From: an uncultured Chloroflexota bacterium | Lineage (GTDB): Bacteria; Chloroflexota; Anaerolineae; Anaerolineales; Anaerolineaceae | Reading direction: 5' to 3' | DNA: 20,415 nt | Assembly: GCA_902795255.1 (NCBI GenBank) | Contig: CADBKS010000057.1 | Location: forward strand, 1 to 20,415 | Part shown: one piece after another, positions 7,781 through 14,882 of the stretch | Numbering within the stretch: position 1 is the stretch's first letter | Layout of the letters: each line of letters begins with the position of its first letter | Notes under the pieces: generated by a model | Told to the model about the DNA's origin: nothing | The model's input: only the letters and a program-made list of their open reading frames with translations | Database searches by the model: none | Translations under genes and position numbers: made by a program

Positions 7781-8827
7781 AGCTCTATTTCTTTAAAAAA
7801 CGTAACGAAAGCCTACGGCAGCGAGGTCGTGATCGAAAACCTGAATCTGGAGATCCGCGACGGGTCTTTCACCGTGCTGGTCGGTCCTTCCGGCTGCGGA
7901 AAGACGACGACGCTCCGGATGATCACCGGCCTTGAAAAGCTGACCGCCGGGGATATTTATATCGATGATATCCGCGTGAACGATGTTCCCCCGGGAAAGC
8001 GCGACATTTCCATGGTTTTCCAGAACTACGCGCTTTATCCGACGATGACAGTGGAAGAAAACATTGAATTCGGCCTTGTCAACCAGAAAATCCCGAAGGA
8101 AGAGCGGAAGCGCCGCATCCAGGAGGTCTGTGAGACCGTCGGCCTGACCGAGTACCTGAAACGCAAACCGGCGAACCTTTCCGGCGGCCAGCGCCAGCGT
8201 GTCGCCCTGGCCCGCGCGATGGTCAAGAAGCCGAAGGTGTTCATGATGGATGAACCGCTCTCCAACCTGGACGCAAAACTTCGCGCGCAGATGCGCGTTG
8301 AACTGATCAACATGCACAAAAACCTGGGCACGACGTTTGTTTACGTCACGCATGATCAGGTGGAAGCCATGTCCATGGCCGATGACATCGTCCTGATGGA
8401 CAAAGGCAAGATCGTCCAGCAGTCCGGCCCGCGGGAGCTTTACCACGATCCGAACTGTATTTATACGGCACAGTTTATCGGGACTCCGCAGACCAACATC
8501 ATCGACGGCGTCCTGCCGGACGGGAAAAAGCTCGGGATCCGGCCGGAGAAGGTGAACCTCACCGCGGTCGATCCGGCGAAGGGGATCAATATCCCCGCCC
8601 GGGTGCAGACCAAGGAAATGCTGGGCTCCGAGATCATTTATTCCCTTGCGACGAAATACGGCACCCTGATGTGCAAGAGCGAGAACGATATTCCCGACAA
8701 CGCGAACATTACTGCGAGTGCCGTCTTTGATGCGATGTATCTTTTCGGTGCGGATACCATGCGTGTTCCCTTCACGGATGAGAACCGGAAAGCAGCCGCC
8801 TCGTGTTTCGGAGAAAAAACCGCATGA
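7778..8827 (+). CDS. ABC transporter ATPase, CUT1 (UgpC/MsmK/MalK) type
   Basis: Energises the importer encoded by the next three genes and acts at the inner face of the membrane. The 349-residue protein has the full motif set: Walker A GPSGCGKTT (36-44), Q-loop Q82 in VFQNYALYP, signature LSGGQ (134-138), Walker B MMDEP with D158/E159, D-loop SNLDAKL, and H-loop H192. The C-terminal third is an OB-type regulatory domain with GIRPEKV, as in MalK and UgpC. Such ATPases are often shared between importers, yet this one heads its own operon. A TACAAT at 7743-7748 could be its -10 box, but the -35 is poor. Its stop overlaps the next start as ATGA, so the two are translationally coupled. Confidence 0.93.
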   Translation: MSSISLKNVTKAYGSEVVIENLNLEIRDGSFTVLVGPSGCGKTTTLRMITGLEKLTAGDIYIDDIRVNDVPPGKRDISMVFQNYALYPTMTVEENIEFGLVNQKIPKEERKRRIQEVCETVGLTEYLKRKPANLSGGQRQRVALARAMVKKPKVFMMDEPLSNLDAKLRAQMRVELINMHKNLGTTFVYVTHDQVEAMSMADDIVLMDKGKIVQQSGPRELYHDPNCIYTAQFIGTPQTNIIDGVLPDGKKLGIRPEKVNLTAVDPAKGINIPARVQTKEMLGSEIIYSLATKYGTLMCKSENDIPDNANITASAVFDAMYLFGADTMRVPFTDENRKAAASCFGEKTA

Positions 8828-9732
8828 ACACCAAAACTTCGACCCTGACGAAAATCGAGCGGCAGGACCGCCTGAAGGGCTACCTTCTGACCGCGCCTGC
8901 CGTCATCCTCCTGTTCATCTTCACCGTTTATCCGCTGGGGTACCTGTTTTACCGTTCCCTTTACGGCGGCAGCCTGATCACCAAAACGCCCAAGTATGTG
9001 GGGCTGAAAAACTATCAGATCCTGATCAAGTCCAAGGATTTCCACCGGGTGATCGGGAACACCATGGTTTATACGCTCATCACCGTGGTTTTCACCATGG
9101 CGCTGGCGGTGCTGATCGCGGTGTGGCTGAACTCCAAGCGGAACCGCAGGCTGAATGAATCGGTGCAGACCTTCATTTTCACCCCGCACATCATTTCCAT
9201 GGTCTCCGTTTCGACCCTCTTCCTGTGGCTGATGGATTCGAAATACGGTCTGTTCAATTTTGTCCTGAAGACGCTCGGGCTGCCGACGAGCACGTTCCTG
9301 GCCTCGCCGGATACGGCGCTGTTTTCCCTGACGCTCGTGCAGATCTGGAAAGGGCTCGGCTACTATGTGCTGCTGATCATGGCGGCGCTGCAGAACATCC
9401 CGACGACCGTATATGAAGCCGCGGAGATGGACGATACCCCGCCGGTCCGGGTGTTCTTCAAGATCACCCTGCCGATGATCTCCCCGACGATCCTTTTCAT
9501 TTCCGTCGTGGCGACGATCGCCTCTTTCAAGGTCTTCGACAGCGTCAGCGTCATGACCGGCGGCGGCCCGCTGAATTCGACCAACACACTGGTCTACTAC
9601 ATTTACGACTACGCCTTCCGCTACTCCAAGCCGGGCCAGGCCTGCGCCGCGGGCGTCGTGCTGCTGGTTTTTGTCTGTGTGATCACGTTCATCCAGTTCA
9701 GGGTCAGCAGGAACCGGGTTTATTACCAGTAA
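8824..9732 (+). CDS. ABC sugar-type permease 1 (UgpA/MalF-like)
   Basis: First membrane subunit of the importer. From the ATG at 8824 it has 302 residues and six hydrophobic spans, beginning with GYLLTAPAVILLFIFTVYPL. The cytoplasmic coupling loop starts with E198: EAAEMDDTPPVRVFFKITLP. This is the EAA motif that docks on the ATPase, with D where most members have G. I chose 8824 over the in-frame GTG at 8803 because CGGAG lies 10 bases upstream, the ATG overlaps the ATPase stop, and homologues start with this basic N-terminus. The gene is 13 bases from the next permease. Confidence 0.92.
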   Translation: MNTKTSTLTKIERQDRLKGYLLTAPAVILLFIFTVYPLGYLFYRSLYGGSLITKTPKYVGLKNYQILIKSKDFHRVIGNTMVYTLITVVFTMALAVLIAVWLNSKRNRRLNESVQTFIFTPHIISMVSVSTLFLWLMDSKYGLFNFVLKTLGLPTSTFLASPDTALFSLTLVQIWKGLGYYVLLIMAALQNIPTTVYEAAEMDDTPPVRVFFKITLPMISPTILFISVVATIASFKVFDSVSVMTGGGPLNSTNTLVYYIYDYAFRYSKPGQACAAGVVLLVFVCVITFIQFRVSRNRVYYQ

Positions 9733-9745
9733 AGGAGCAGGGAAA

Positions 9746-10585
9746 ATGAAAGAACGCAACAAAGTACTTGACGGTGTGCTGAACTTCCTGGATATAGCCG
9801 GCAAGATCATCCTGATCGTGATCATGGCGTTTCCTTTCTTCTGGATGATCAGCACTTCGCTGAAAACCCTGCATGAGACCGTCCTGGTCCCGCCTTCCCT
9901 GCTGCCGGCTTCCCCGCAGTGGGAGAATTACCCGAAGGTCTTCAACACGATCAACGTCTGGATGTACCTGCGGAACTCCATTATCGTGGCGGTCTGCGTC
10001 GTGCTGCTGCAGTACCTGATCATCGTTCCGTGCGCTTACGGGCTGACACGCTATGATTTCAAGGCTAAACCGCTGATCTTCGCGCTGGTCATGCTCGGTC
10101 AGATGATCCCGATGCAGATCACCTTCCTGCCGGTCTACTTCATGTTCAGCAAAATGAAACTGCTGGATAACTATATCTCGCTGGTCGTGCCCTTTATTTC
10201 CAACCCGTTCGGGATCTTCCTGCTGCGGCAGTATTTCCTGCAGGTCCCGTCCGAAGTGATCGAAGCTGCCAAGATGGACAACGCCAGCGACCTGAAGATC
10301 ATGTGGAAGATCATGATGCCGATGTCAAGATCCGCGCTGGTCACCATCGGGCTGCTATCGTTCATCTCCAACTGGAACAATTACTTCTGGCCGCTGATCA
10401 TGACCAGTAAGGAACGGTTCCGCACCCTGCCGATCGGGATCGCGCTGCTGCGTGACGCGGACGCCATCCAGAGCTGGAACATCATCATGGCCGGCAACAT
10501 GCTGCTCGTACTTCCGATGCTGCTGCTGTACGTCCTGGCCAGCAAGAAGATCCGCAACGCCTTTGTCTATTCGGGCATCAAATAG
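9746..10585 (+). CDS. ABC sugar-type permease 2 (UgpE/MalG-like)
   Basis: Second membrane subunit, 279 residues, six predicted spans. AAAGGAG sits 8 bases before the ATG. The EAA loop begins at E173 with EAAKMDNASDLKIMWKIMMP, and the C-terminal stretch FVYSGIK is typical of this subunit (MalG-like proteins end in a G-x-x-K tail). No terminator is visible after the stop. Transcription may therefore continue through the repeat block at 10607-11079 into the binding-protein gene. Confidence 0.92.
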   Translation: MKERNKVLDGVLNFLDIAGKIILIVIMAFPFFWMISTSLKTLHETVLVPPSLLPASPQWENYPKVFNTINVWMYLRNSIIVAVCVVLLQYLIIVPCAYGLTRYDFKAKPLIFALVMLGQMIPMQITFLPVYFMFSKMKLLDNYISLVVPFISNPFGIFLLRQYFLQVPSEVIEAAKMDNASDLKIMWKIMMPMSRSALVTIGLLSFISNWNNYFWPLIMTSKERFRTLPIGIALLRDADAIQSWNIIMAGNMLLVLPMLLLYVLASKKIRNAFVYSGIK

Positions 10586-10606
10586 CCCCGGTCCAATCAC
10601 GGCGCT

Positions 10607-11078
10607 GCGCATGAAAAAGTGAGCAGATATAACGGATGAACGCTGTATATAAGAGCGCCTCATAAAGAGACGATCCTGAAAAGCAGGCCTGTCGGCCATG
10701 GCCCTTAAATATCGGGGTGCCGGGGGCGACGAGCGGCTTTAGCCGGCCCGTGCCCCCGGCTAAAAAACCAGGGCGCGGCCGGCGGCTTATGCAAACACAC
10801 GGGCGACTGGGCCGCGCCGAAACACTCACTTCCGACTGCCATGCGCATGAAAAAAGTGAGCTGATATAACGGGTAACTGTTGTATGTCTGAGTGCCTCAT
10901 AAAGAGGCGATTCAGAAAAGCAGGCCTGTCGGCCATGGCACTTAAATATCGGGGTGCCGGGGGCGACGGGCGGCTTTAGCCGGCCCGTGCCCCCGGCTAA
11001 AAAACAAGGCGCGGCCAGCGGCTTATGCAAACACACGAGCGATCGTGCCGCGCCGAAACACTCACTTCCGACTGCCAT
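10607..11078 (+). repeat. Tandem duplication of a ~236-bp intergenic unit
   Basis: Two imperfect units lie head to tail: GCGCATGAAAAAGTGAG recurs at 10607, 10843 (one extra A) and 11079, a spacing of 236 each time. Each unit contains CTCATAAAGAG, GCAGGCCTGTCGGCCATGG and one two-hairpin element (copies C and D). The tail CTCACTT...AAGTGAG can form another stem across the palindrome CATGCGCATG. The units differ by scattered substitutions and small compensating indels, so the duplication is not very recent. The 571-base gap between permease and binding protein (10586-11156) holds nothing else except the palindrome at 11112-11134. Confidence 0.88.
10713..10843 (+). repeat. Two-hairpin intergenic element, copy C
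   Basis: Hairpin 1 is at 10719-10760 (42 nt) and hairpin 2 at 10772-10818 (47 nt), with the linker TAAAAAACCAG between them. Both arms of each stem are intact. The loop core GGCTTATGCAAACACACG is identical to copy B. The right side before GCCGCGCC reads GCGACTGG, different from the other copies. Confidence 0.87.
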
Positions 11079-11079
11079 G
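10950..11079 (+). repeat. Two-hairpin intergenic element, copy D
   Basis: Hairpin 1 is at 10956-10997 (42 nt) and hairpin 2 at 11008-11054 (47 nt). The tail GAAACACTCACTTCCGACTG is shared with copy C but replaces the GCGAAGCACAGTCTCC tail type of copies A, B and E, so at least two tail variants exist. Confidence 0.87.
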
Positions 11080-11111
11080 CGCATGAAAAAGTGAGCCGAA
11101 AGAATGGTAAA

Positions 11112-11134
11112 TAATTGATCCGCCGGATCAATTA
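11112..11134. promoter_or_regulatory. Perfect 23-bp palindrome upstream of the binding-protein gene
   Basis: Arms TAATTGATCCG and CGGATCAATTA flank a single C. It lies 22 bases before the ATG and directly before the AAAGGAG ribosome site. No T-run follows on the plus strand, so it is not a typical terminator. It could be an operator for a dimeric repressor, or a 5' hairpin that stabilises the binding-protein message after processing. Confidence 0.6.
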
Positions 11135-11156
11135 AAAAATTATAAAGGAGAGAAAG

Positions 11157-12404
11157 ATGAAAAAACTGTTATCCCTTCTTGTTGTCCTCGCACTTTTATG
11201 TGTGACTGCATCGGTCTTTGCGGATCCTGTGAAGATCGAGTTCTGGCACTCCATGGGCAGTGCTACCGGTGAACTGGTTCAGCAGCTGGTCAATGAGTTC
11301 AACGAATCCCAGGATGAAGTTTACGTTGACTGCATCTACCAGGGCGACTATACGACAGCCGGGACCAAGGTACAGGCTGCGATCGCCGGCGGAAACCCCC
11401 CGCACGTCATGCAGACCGAACTGACCCGTATCGGTATCTACGCCACGCAGGATCTCCTTCTGGACCTGACTCCGTATGCTGAGAACGATCCCGATTTCGA
11501 TGTGAACGCTCTGTATCCGGGTCTTCTGGACTATTCCTACTATGATGGCAAGCTCATCTCCCTGCCGAACGGCCGTTCCATCCCGGTGATGTACTACAAC
11601 GTGGACAGACTGAAGGAAGCCGGCTTCGATAAGGCTCCGGAAACCTGGGATGAACTGATGGAAGCCGCCCGCGCGCTGACGAAAGATGGTCAGTACGGTT
11701 TCGGTATTCCGCTTGGTGACTCCTGGTACTACATGGCGCTCGTCGTCACTGCCGGCGGTCAGGTCTTCAACGATGAAGAAACCAACATCGGCTTCCATGA
11801 TGACGGCTCCGGCGTCAAAGCCCTGACCCTGTGGAAGAACATGATGGATGAAGGCATCGGCTACATCCCCGAAGGTGAAGACTATGCCTCCAACGCCGCG
11901 CTCCGCAATGCCTTCATGGCCGGTATCGTCAACATGACCTTCCAGAGCATTGCCCAGTACCGCAGCCTCTCCGACAACAGCCCGTTCGAAGTCGGCGTTG
12001 CCTACATCCCGGCTGATGTCACCCGCGGTTACGTCCCCGGCGGTTCCAACCTGATCGCCTTCGACGGCATGAGCAAGGAAGAAGAAGAAGCCTGCTGGAA
12101 ATTCATGAAATACATGTGCAGCGCTGACGTCGCCGGCCGCTATGCCGCCGGTACCGGCTACCTGCCGACCTCCGAAGCAGCCCTCAACTCCACCGCCTTC
12201 CAGGAAAAACTGAAGGATTACCCGTATCTTGACGTTGCTGTCGGCCAGATGGACATCGTCATCAAGATGCCGTTCGATGAATTCTATCCTGAGATCAAAG
12301 ACAACGTCATCACCAAATACGTTCAGGAATGCCTGATCGGCGGAATGTCCCCGGAAGAGGCTGTTGAGAATATGTACAAAGAAGCGGGCGAATTCTACGA
12401 ATAA
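11157..12404 (+). CDS. ABC transporter extracellular substrate-binding protein, UgpB-like
   Basis: Captures the solute outside the membrane for the permeases. The 415-residue protein starts with a signal peptide, MKKLLSLLVVLALLCVTASVFA. Cleavage is likely before DPVKIEF. The cysteine at 15 is not in a lipobox (LALLC lacks G or A at -1), so a lipid anchor is not supported. Mature residues IEFWHSMGSATGELVQQLV and FNESQ resemble the UgpB group, which binds sn-glycerol-3-phosphate or its diesters; MYYNVDRLKEAGFDKAPETWDEL and GTGYLPTSEAA are typical of the wider family-1 binding proteins. AAAGGAG lies 6 bases before the ATG. It is separated from the permeases by a repeat block, and a terminator follows. 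The substrate remains an inference. Confidence 0.9.
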   Translation: MKKLLSLLVVLALLCVTASVFADPVKIEFWHSMGSATGELVQQLVNEFNESQDEVYVDCIYQGDYTTAGTKVQAAIAGGNPPHVMQTELTRIGIYATQDLLLDLTPYAENDPDFDVNALYPGLLDYSYYDGKLISLPNGRSIPVMYYNVDRLKEAGFDKAPETWDELMEAARALTKDGQYGFGIPLGDSWYYMALVVTAGGQVFNDEETNIGFHDDGSGVKALTLWKNMMDEGIGYIPEGEDYASNAALRNAFMAGIVNMTFQSIAQYRSLSDNSPFEVGVAYIPADVTRGYVPGGSNLIAFDGMSKEEEEACWKFMKYMCSADVAGRYAAGTGYLPTSEAALNSTAFQEKLKDYPYLDVAVGQMDIVIKMPFDEFYPEIKDNVITKYVQECLIGGMSPEEAVENMYKEAGEFYE

Positions 12405-12430
12405 TCGTCCGGAATGATCTGTAAAACGGG

Positions 12431-12457
12431 AGCCCGATTTCGGTCGGGCTTTCGTTT
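12431..12457 (+). terminator. Rho-independent terminator after the binding protein
   Basis: AGCCCGA and TCGGGCT pair around loop TTTCGG, followed by TTCGTTT. It lies 26 bases after the stop codon and closes the importer operon. Confidence 0.85.
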
Positions 12458-12555
12458 ATCCGATCTCCTCGTTTTACGTTAAAATCATCTGTAATCGCAA
12501 AAGCTGAAATTACGCTGAGAGAAGTACATTTTATACCACGGAAGGTAAACTACGA

Positions 12556-13158
12556 ATGAGACTGACAAAAGAACTTGCTGAATCACTTCTTCAGAACGCA
12601 TGGCAGAACCCGGACAACCGGCCCTGGATCACCCACTGCCGGGCCGTCGGACACGCGGCCGGTGTGATCGCCGGCGCGATCGGGGAGGACGCGGATTTCG
12701 CCGAAGCCCTGGGCATGGTCCACGATATCGGGAAAAAAGACACGCATGAGGTCGTTTTTCATGACCTTCTCGGTTATGAGTACCTGACCGGGCTGGGGTA
12801 TGATATTGAGTCGTCTGCTGTCTGTCTGACGCATTCCTACCTGAATAATGATGACACCTGCGTGGCGGGCGGTTATCTGCCGGAGAATGCTTTCCGGACG
12901 GAATTTATCCGGAACCATGCGTATACGGAGTGCGAGAAGATCATCAACCTCTGCGACCTGATGTGCAAGGATGTACAGATGACGTTTGAAGAACGGATGA
13001 TCGACCTGATCACCCGGAAGGGCGTCCATCCGAACTCGGCTTACCACCTGATGGAAGCCATCAAACTGAAGGCGTATTTTGACGCGAAAGTCCCGGGCGG
13101 GATCTACAGCCTGTTCCCGGAACTGCACCTGATGAACGGAGATGTCCGGATCTTCTGA
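12556..13158 (+). CDS. HD-domain metal-dependent phosphohydrolase
   Basis: A small soluble 200-residue protein. It shows the full HD metal set: H27 in ITHCRAV, H56-D57 in MVHDIGK, H69 in VFHDLLG, H93 in CLTHSYL and D134 in INLCDLM. The HDIGK signature groups it with phosphohydrolases acting on nucleotides or other phosphoesters, but the substrate cannot be read from sequence. GGAAGG lies about 10 bases before the ATG. A terminator precedes it, so it is probably a single-gene unit, convergent with the response regulator gene. No clear promoter is seen in the 98 bases between terminator and start. Confidence 0.85.
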   Translation: MRLTKELAESLLQNAWQNPDNRPWITHCRAVGHAAGVIAGAIGEDADFAEALGMVHDIGKKDTHEVVFHDLLGYEYLTGLGYDIESSAVCLTHSYLNNDDTCVAGGYLPENAFRTEFIRNHAYTECEKIINLCDLMCKDVQMTFEERMIDLITRKGVHPNSAYHLMEAIKLKAYFDAKVPGGIYSLFPELHLMNGDVRIF

Positions 13159-13243
13159 CCCGATGTTTCGAAAATAAAGAGTGTTTCAAAAGAGGGCTCC
13201 CGGGAAGGGAACTCTCGCTATTTAACGCTTCGCTTACGATGAG

Positions 13244-13491
13244 AGTGAAGAGTGAAGTGTGAAGAGTGAAGTTAAGGTGACGCTTCGCGTCGTTTAAGAT
13301 AACGCTCCGCGTCCCGCTATGCTCATTACGAAATGTCCCTGCGGTAACGGTTTCTGTGAGGCACTTGTGCCGAATGGAACTGTCCCCGCAGGTATCGGCC
13401 CTATCTTAACCCGTCGCGCAGCGACACTGTTTCCCGCTGGATCCTGACTCCTGAATCCTGATATCACTGATATCACCCTTCACTTTTCACT
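13244..13491. repeat. Nested inverted-repeat element at the regulator 3' end
   Basis: Four inverted pairs nest in order. The outermost is AGTGAAGAGTGAAG (13244-13257) against 13478-13491, 13 of 14. Next are TTAAGATA (13294-13301) against 13402-13409, then CCTGCGG (13338-13344) against 13386-13392. Innermost is GGCA-CTTG-TGCC (13360-13371). Between the last two, ACGGTTTC can pair with GGAACTGT if G-U pairs are allowed. GACGC-TTC-GCGTC also folds at 13279-13290. The element fills most of the 314-base gap between the HD gene and the regulator (13159-13472), where no gene is seen. It resembles a miniature inverted-repeat or intergenic palindromic element. Confidence 0.7.
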
Positions 13492-14882
13492 GAGCGTGCG
13501 GAGTCCGCTCCCCGTGCTCTCCGATACTCTCCCGGTGTGCAGCCTTCTTTGCGGATGAAGATCTTGTTGAAATAGCTCTGGCTGTAATAGCCGACGGATT
13601 CCCCGATCTCCCGGACGGACAGCGTGTCGGAAGCCAGAAGCTCCTTGGCCCTGGCGATGCGGAGCGAGGTCAGATAGTCCACGAAGCTGACGCCGAGTTT
13701 TTTCCGGAAAAGCGCCCCGAGGTAGTTCGGCGACAGCTCGAACTCCATTGAAAGCTTCGCGATCGATATATCCTCGCAGAAATTTTCCTGTACATACTCG
13801 ATCACCGCGTCGATCCGGTCCTGCGCGGTTTCGCGGATGATCAGTTTTTCACCGGTGTCCTTCAGAAAAGCCGCGACAGCTTCCGGCCCCGCGTTTTCCG
13901 GGAGCTCCCGTGCGGTGATGATGCGCAGAAAAGCGGAAAGGTGCCGCAGCTCCGCGGGGGGCATGCTGCTGAGGGAAGGGATCAGGCCGGCGCTTTTGGC
14001 GACGAAATCGGCATGGCGTTTTTCCTGAAGGCAGCCGCGCAGTTCGATCCATTCCTTCGCCCGGGCTGCATCTTCGTCCGGTGTTCCGGAAAGCTGCTTC
14101 AGCTTCCACAGCTGGCCGGTCCCGCGGAAGACGCGGATGGGGGAAAGGTCCAGGATCCGGTGCATATCTTTTCCGAGAACGCCGGGGTCTTCGCTGACCT
14201 GTGTGGCAAAGCAGGTGAGGTCTTCGGGGAGTTTTTCCGCGGAAAGTCCGCGCAGGACCGCTTTTACCCGGTCTCTGTCCCGGCCATAGAGGAGCATCAG
14301 CTGCCCTTCCCGGCAGGGAATGGTGACCAGATCGGGACCGGCATTTTCCGGAACTTTCGGGAGCCTGTTCCGGAGCTCTTCCCGGGGGCTGTCGCAGCAG
14401 CAGAGCAGCACCGCGCTGATGCAGGACTGCGCGTACAGGGCGGAGACGTCATGTTTGTGGAGCGTTCCGGCCAGCCAGGCGTGCATGGCTTCGCGGATCT
14501 GTTCAGCCTCCCGGTCCTTTTCCTGCCGGACCTGTTCAAGGATCGCCGAGAGCTGTTCCGAACTCAGTGGTTTGAGCAGATAGTCGGTGACCTGCAGGCG
14601 CACGGCTTCACGGGCGTATTCAAACTCGCTGAAGCCGCTCATGATATAGTAATGGGTCTTGTCCCAGCGTTTCCGCGCAGTATCGATGGCGGTCAGCCCG
14701 TCCATCCCCGGCATGCGGATATCGACCAGCGCGATATCGATGTCCTGCTCCTCCATCACCCGCAGCATCTCCGCGCCGTTGGCGGCATGGAACACCTGCA
14801 GGGTAGGGTCCCCGAGTTCCTTCAGGCTGTATTCGATCGAAACATGGATCAGCGGTTCATCATCAGTGATCAGCAGGTTCAT
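13473..14882 (-). CDS. Response regulator with AraC-type DNA-binding domain (YesN-like)
   Basis: Output half of the two-component pair. Residues 1-120 form a receiver: acidic pair D7/D8, phosphoacceptor D54 in LVDIRMPGMDG, MSGFSEFEYA and the conserved lysine in YLLKPL. A long middle region (about 120-360) of unknown detail follows. The last 100 residues hold two helix-turn-helix units of AraC type (DISIAKLSMEFELSPNYLGALFRKKLG, then TLSVREIGESVGYYSQSYFNKIF). The 469-residue length is normal for YesN types. The start lies inside the end of the kinase gene (20-bp overlap), with GGGGAG 8 bases upstream. The last codons (VKSEG) are supplied by the arm of the inverted-repeat element, so the native C-terminus may have been replaced. 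Likely targets are carbohydrate uptake genes, perhaps the nearby importer. Confidence 0.92.
   Translation of the reverse strand: MNLLITDDEPLIHVSIEYSLKELGDPTLQVFHAANGAEMLRVMEEQDIDIALVDIRMPGMDGLTAIDTARKRWDKTHYYIMSGFSEFEYAREAVRLQVTDYLLKPLSSEQLSAILEQVRQEKDREAEQIREAMHAWLAGTLHKHDVSALYAQSCISAVLLCCCDSPREELRNRLPKVPENAGPDLVTIPCREGQLMLLYGRDRDRVKAVLRGLSAEKLPEDLTCFATQVSEDPGVLGKDMHRILDLSPIRVFRGTGQLWKLKQLSGTPDEDAARAKEWIELRGCLQEKRHADFVAKSAGLIPSLSSMPPAELRHLSAFLRIITARELPENAGPEAVAAFLKDTGEKLIIRETAQDRIDAVIEYVQENFCEDISIAKLSMEFELSPNYLGALFRKKLGVSFVDYLTSLRIARAKELLASDTLSVREIGESVGYYSQSYFNKIFIRKEGCTPGEYRRARGADSARSVKSEG

Noticed and set aside
10719..10760. Hairpin 1 of the intergenic element as a rho-independent terminator
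   Set aside because: The stem is strong, but no T-run follows in either direction. On the plus strand it is followed by A-rich sequence.
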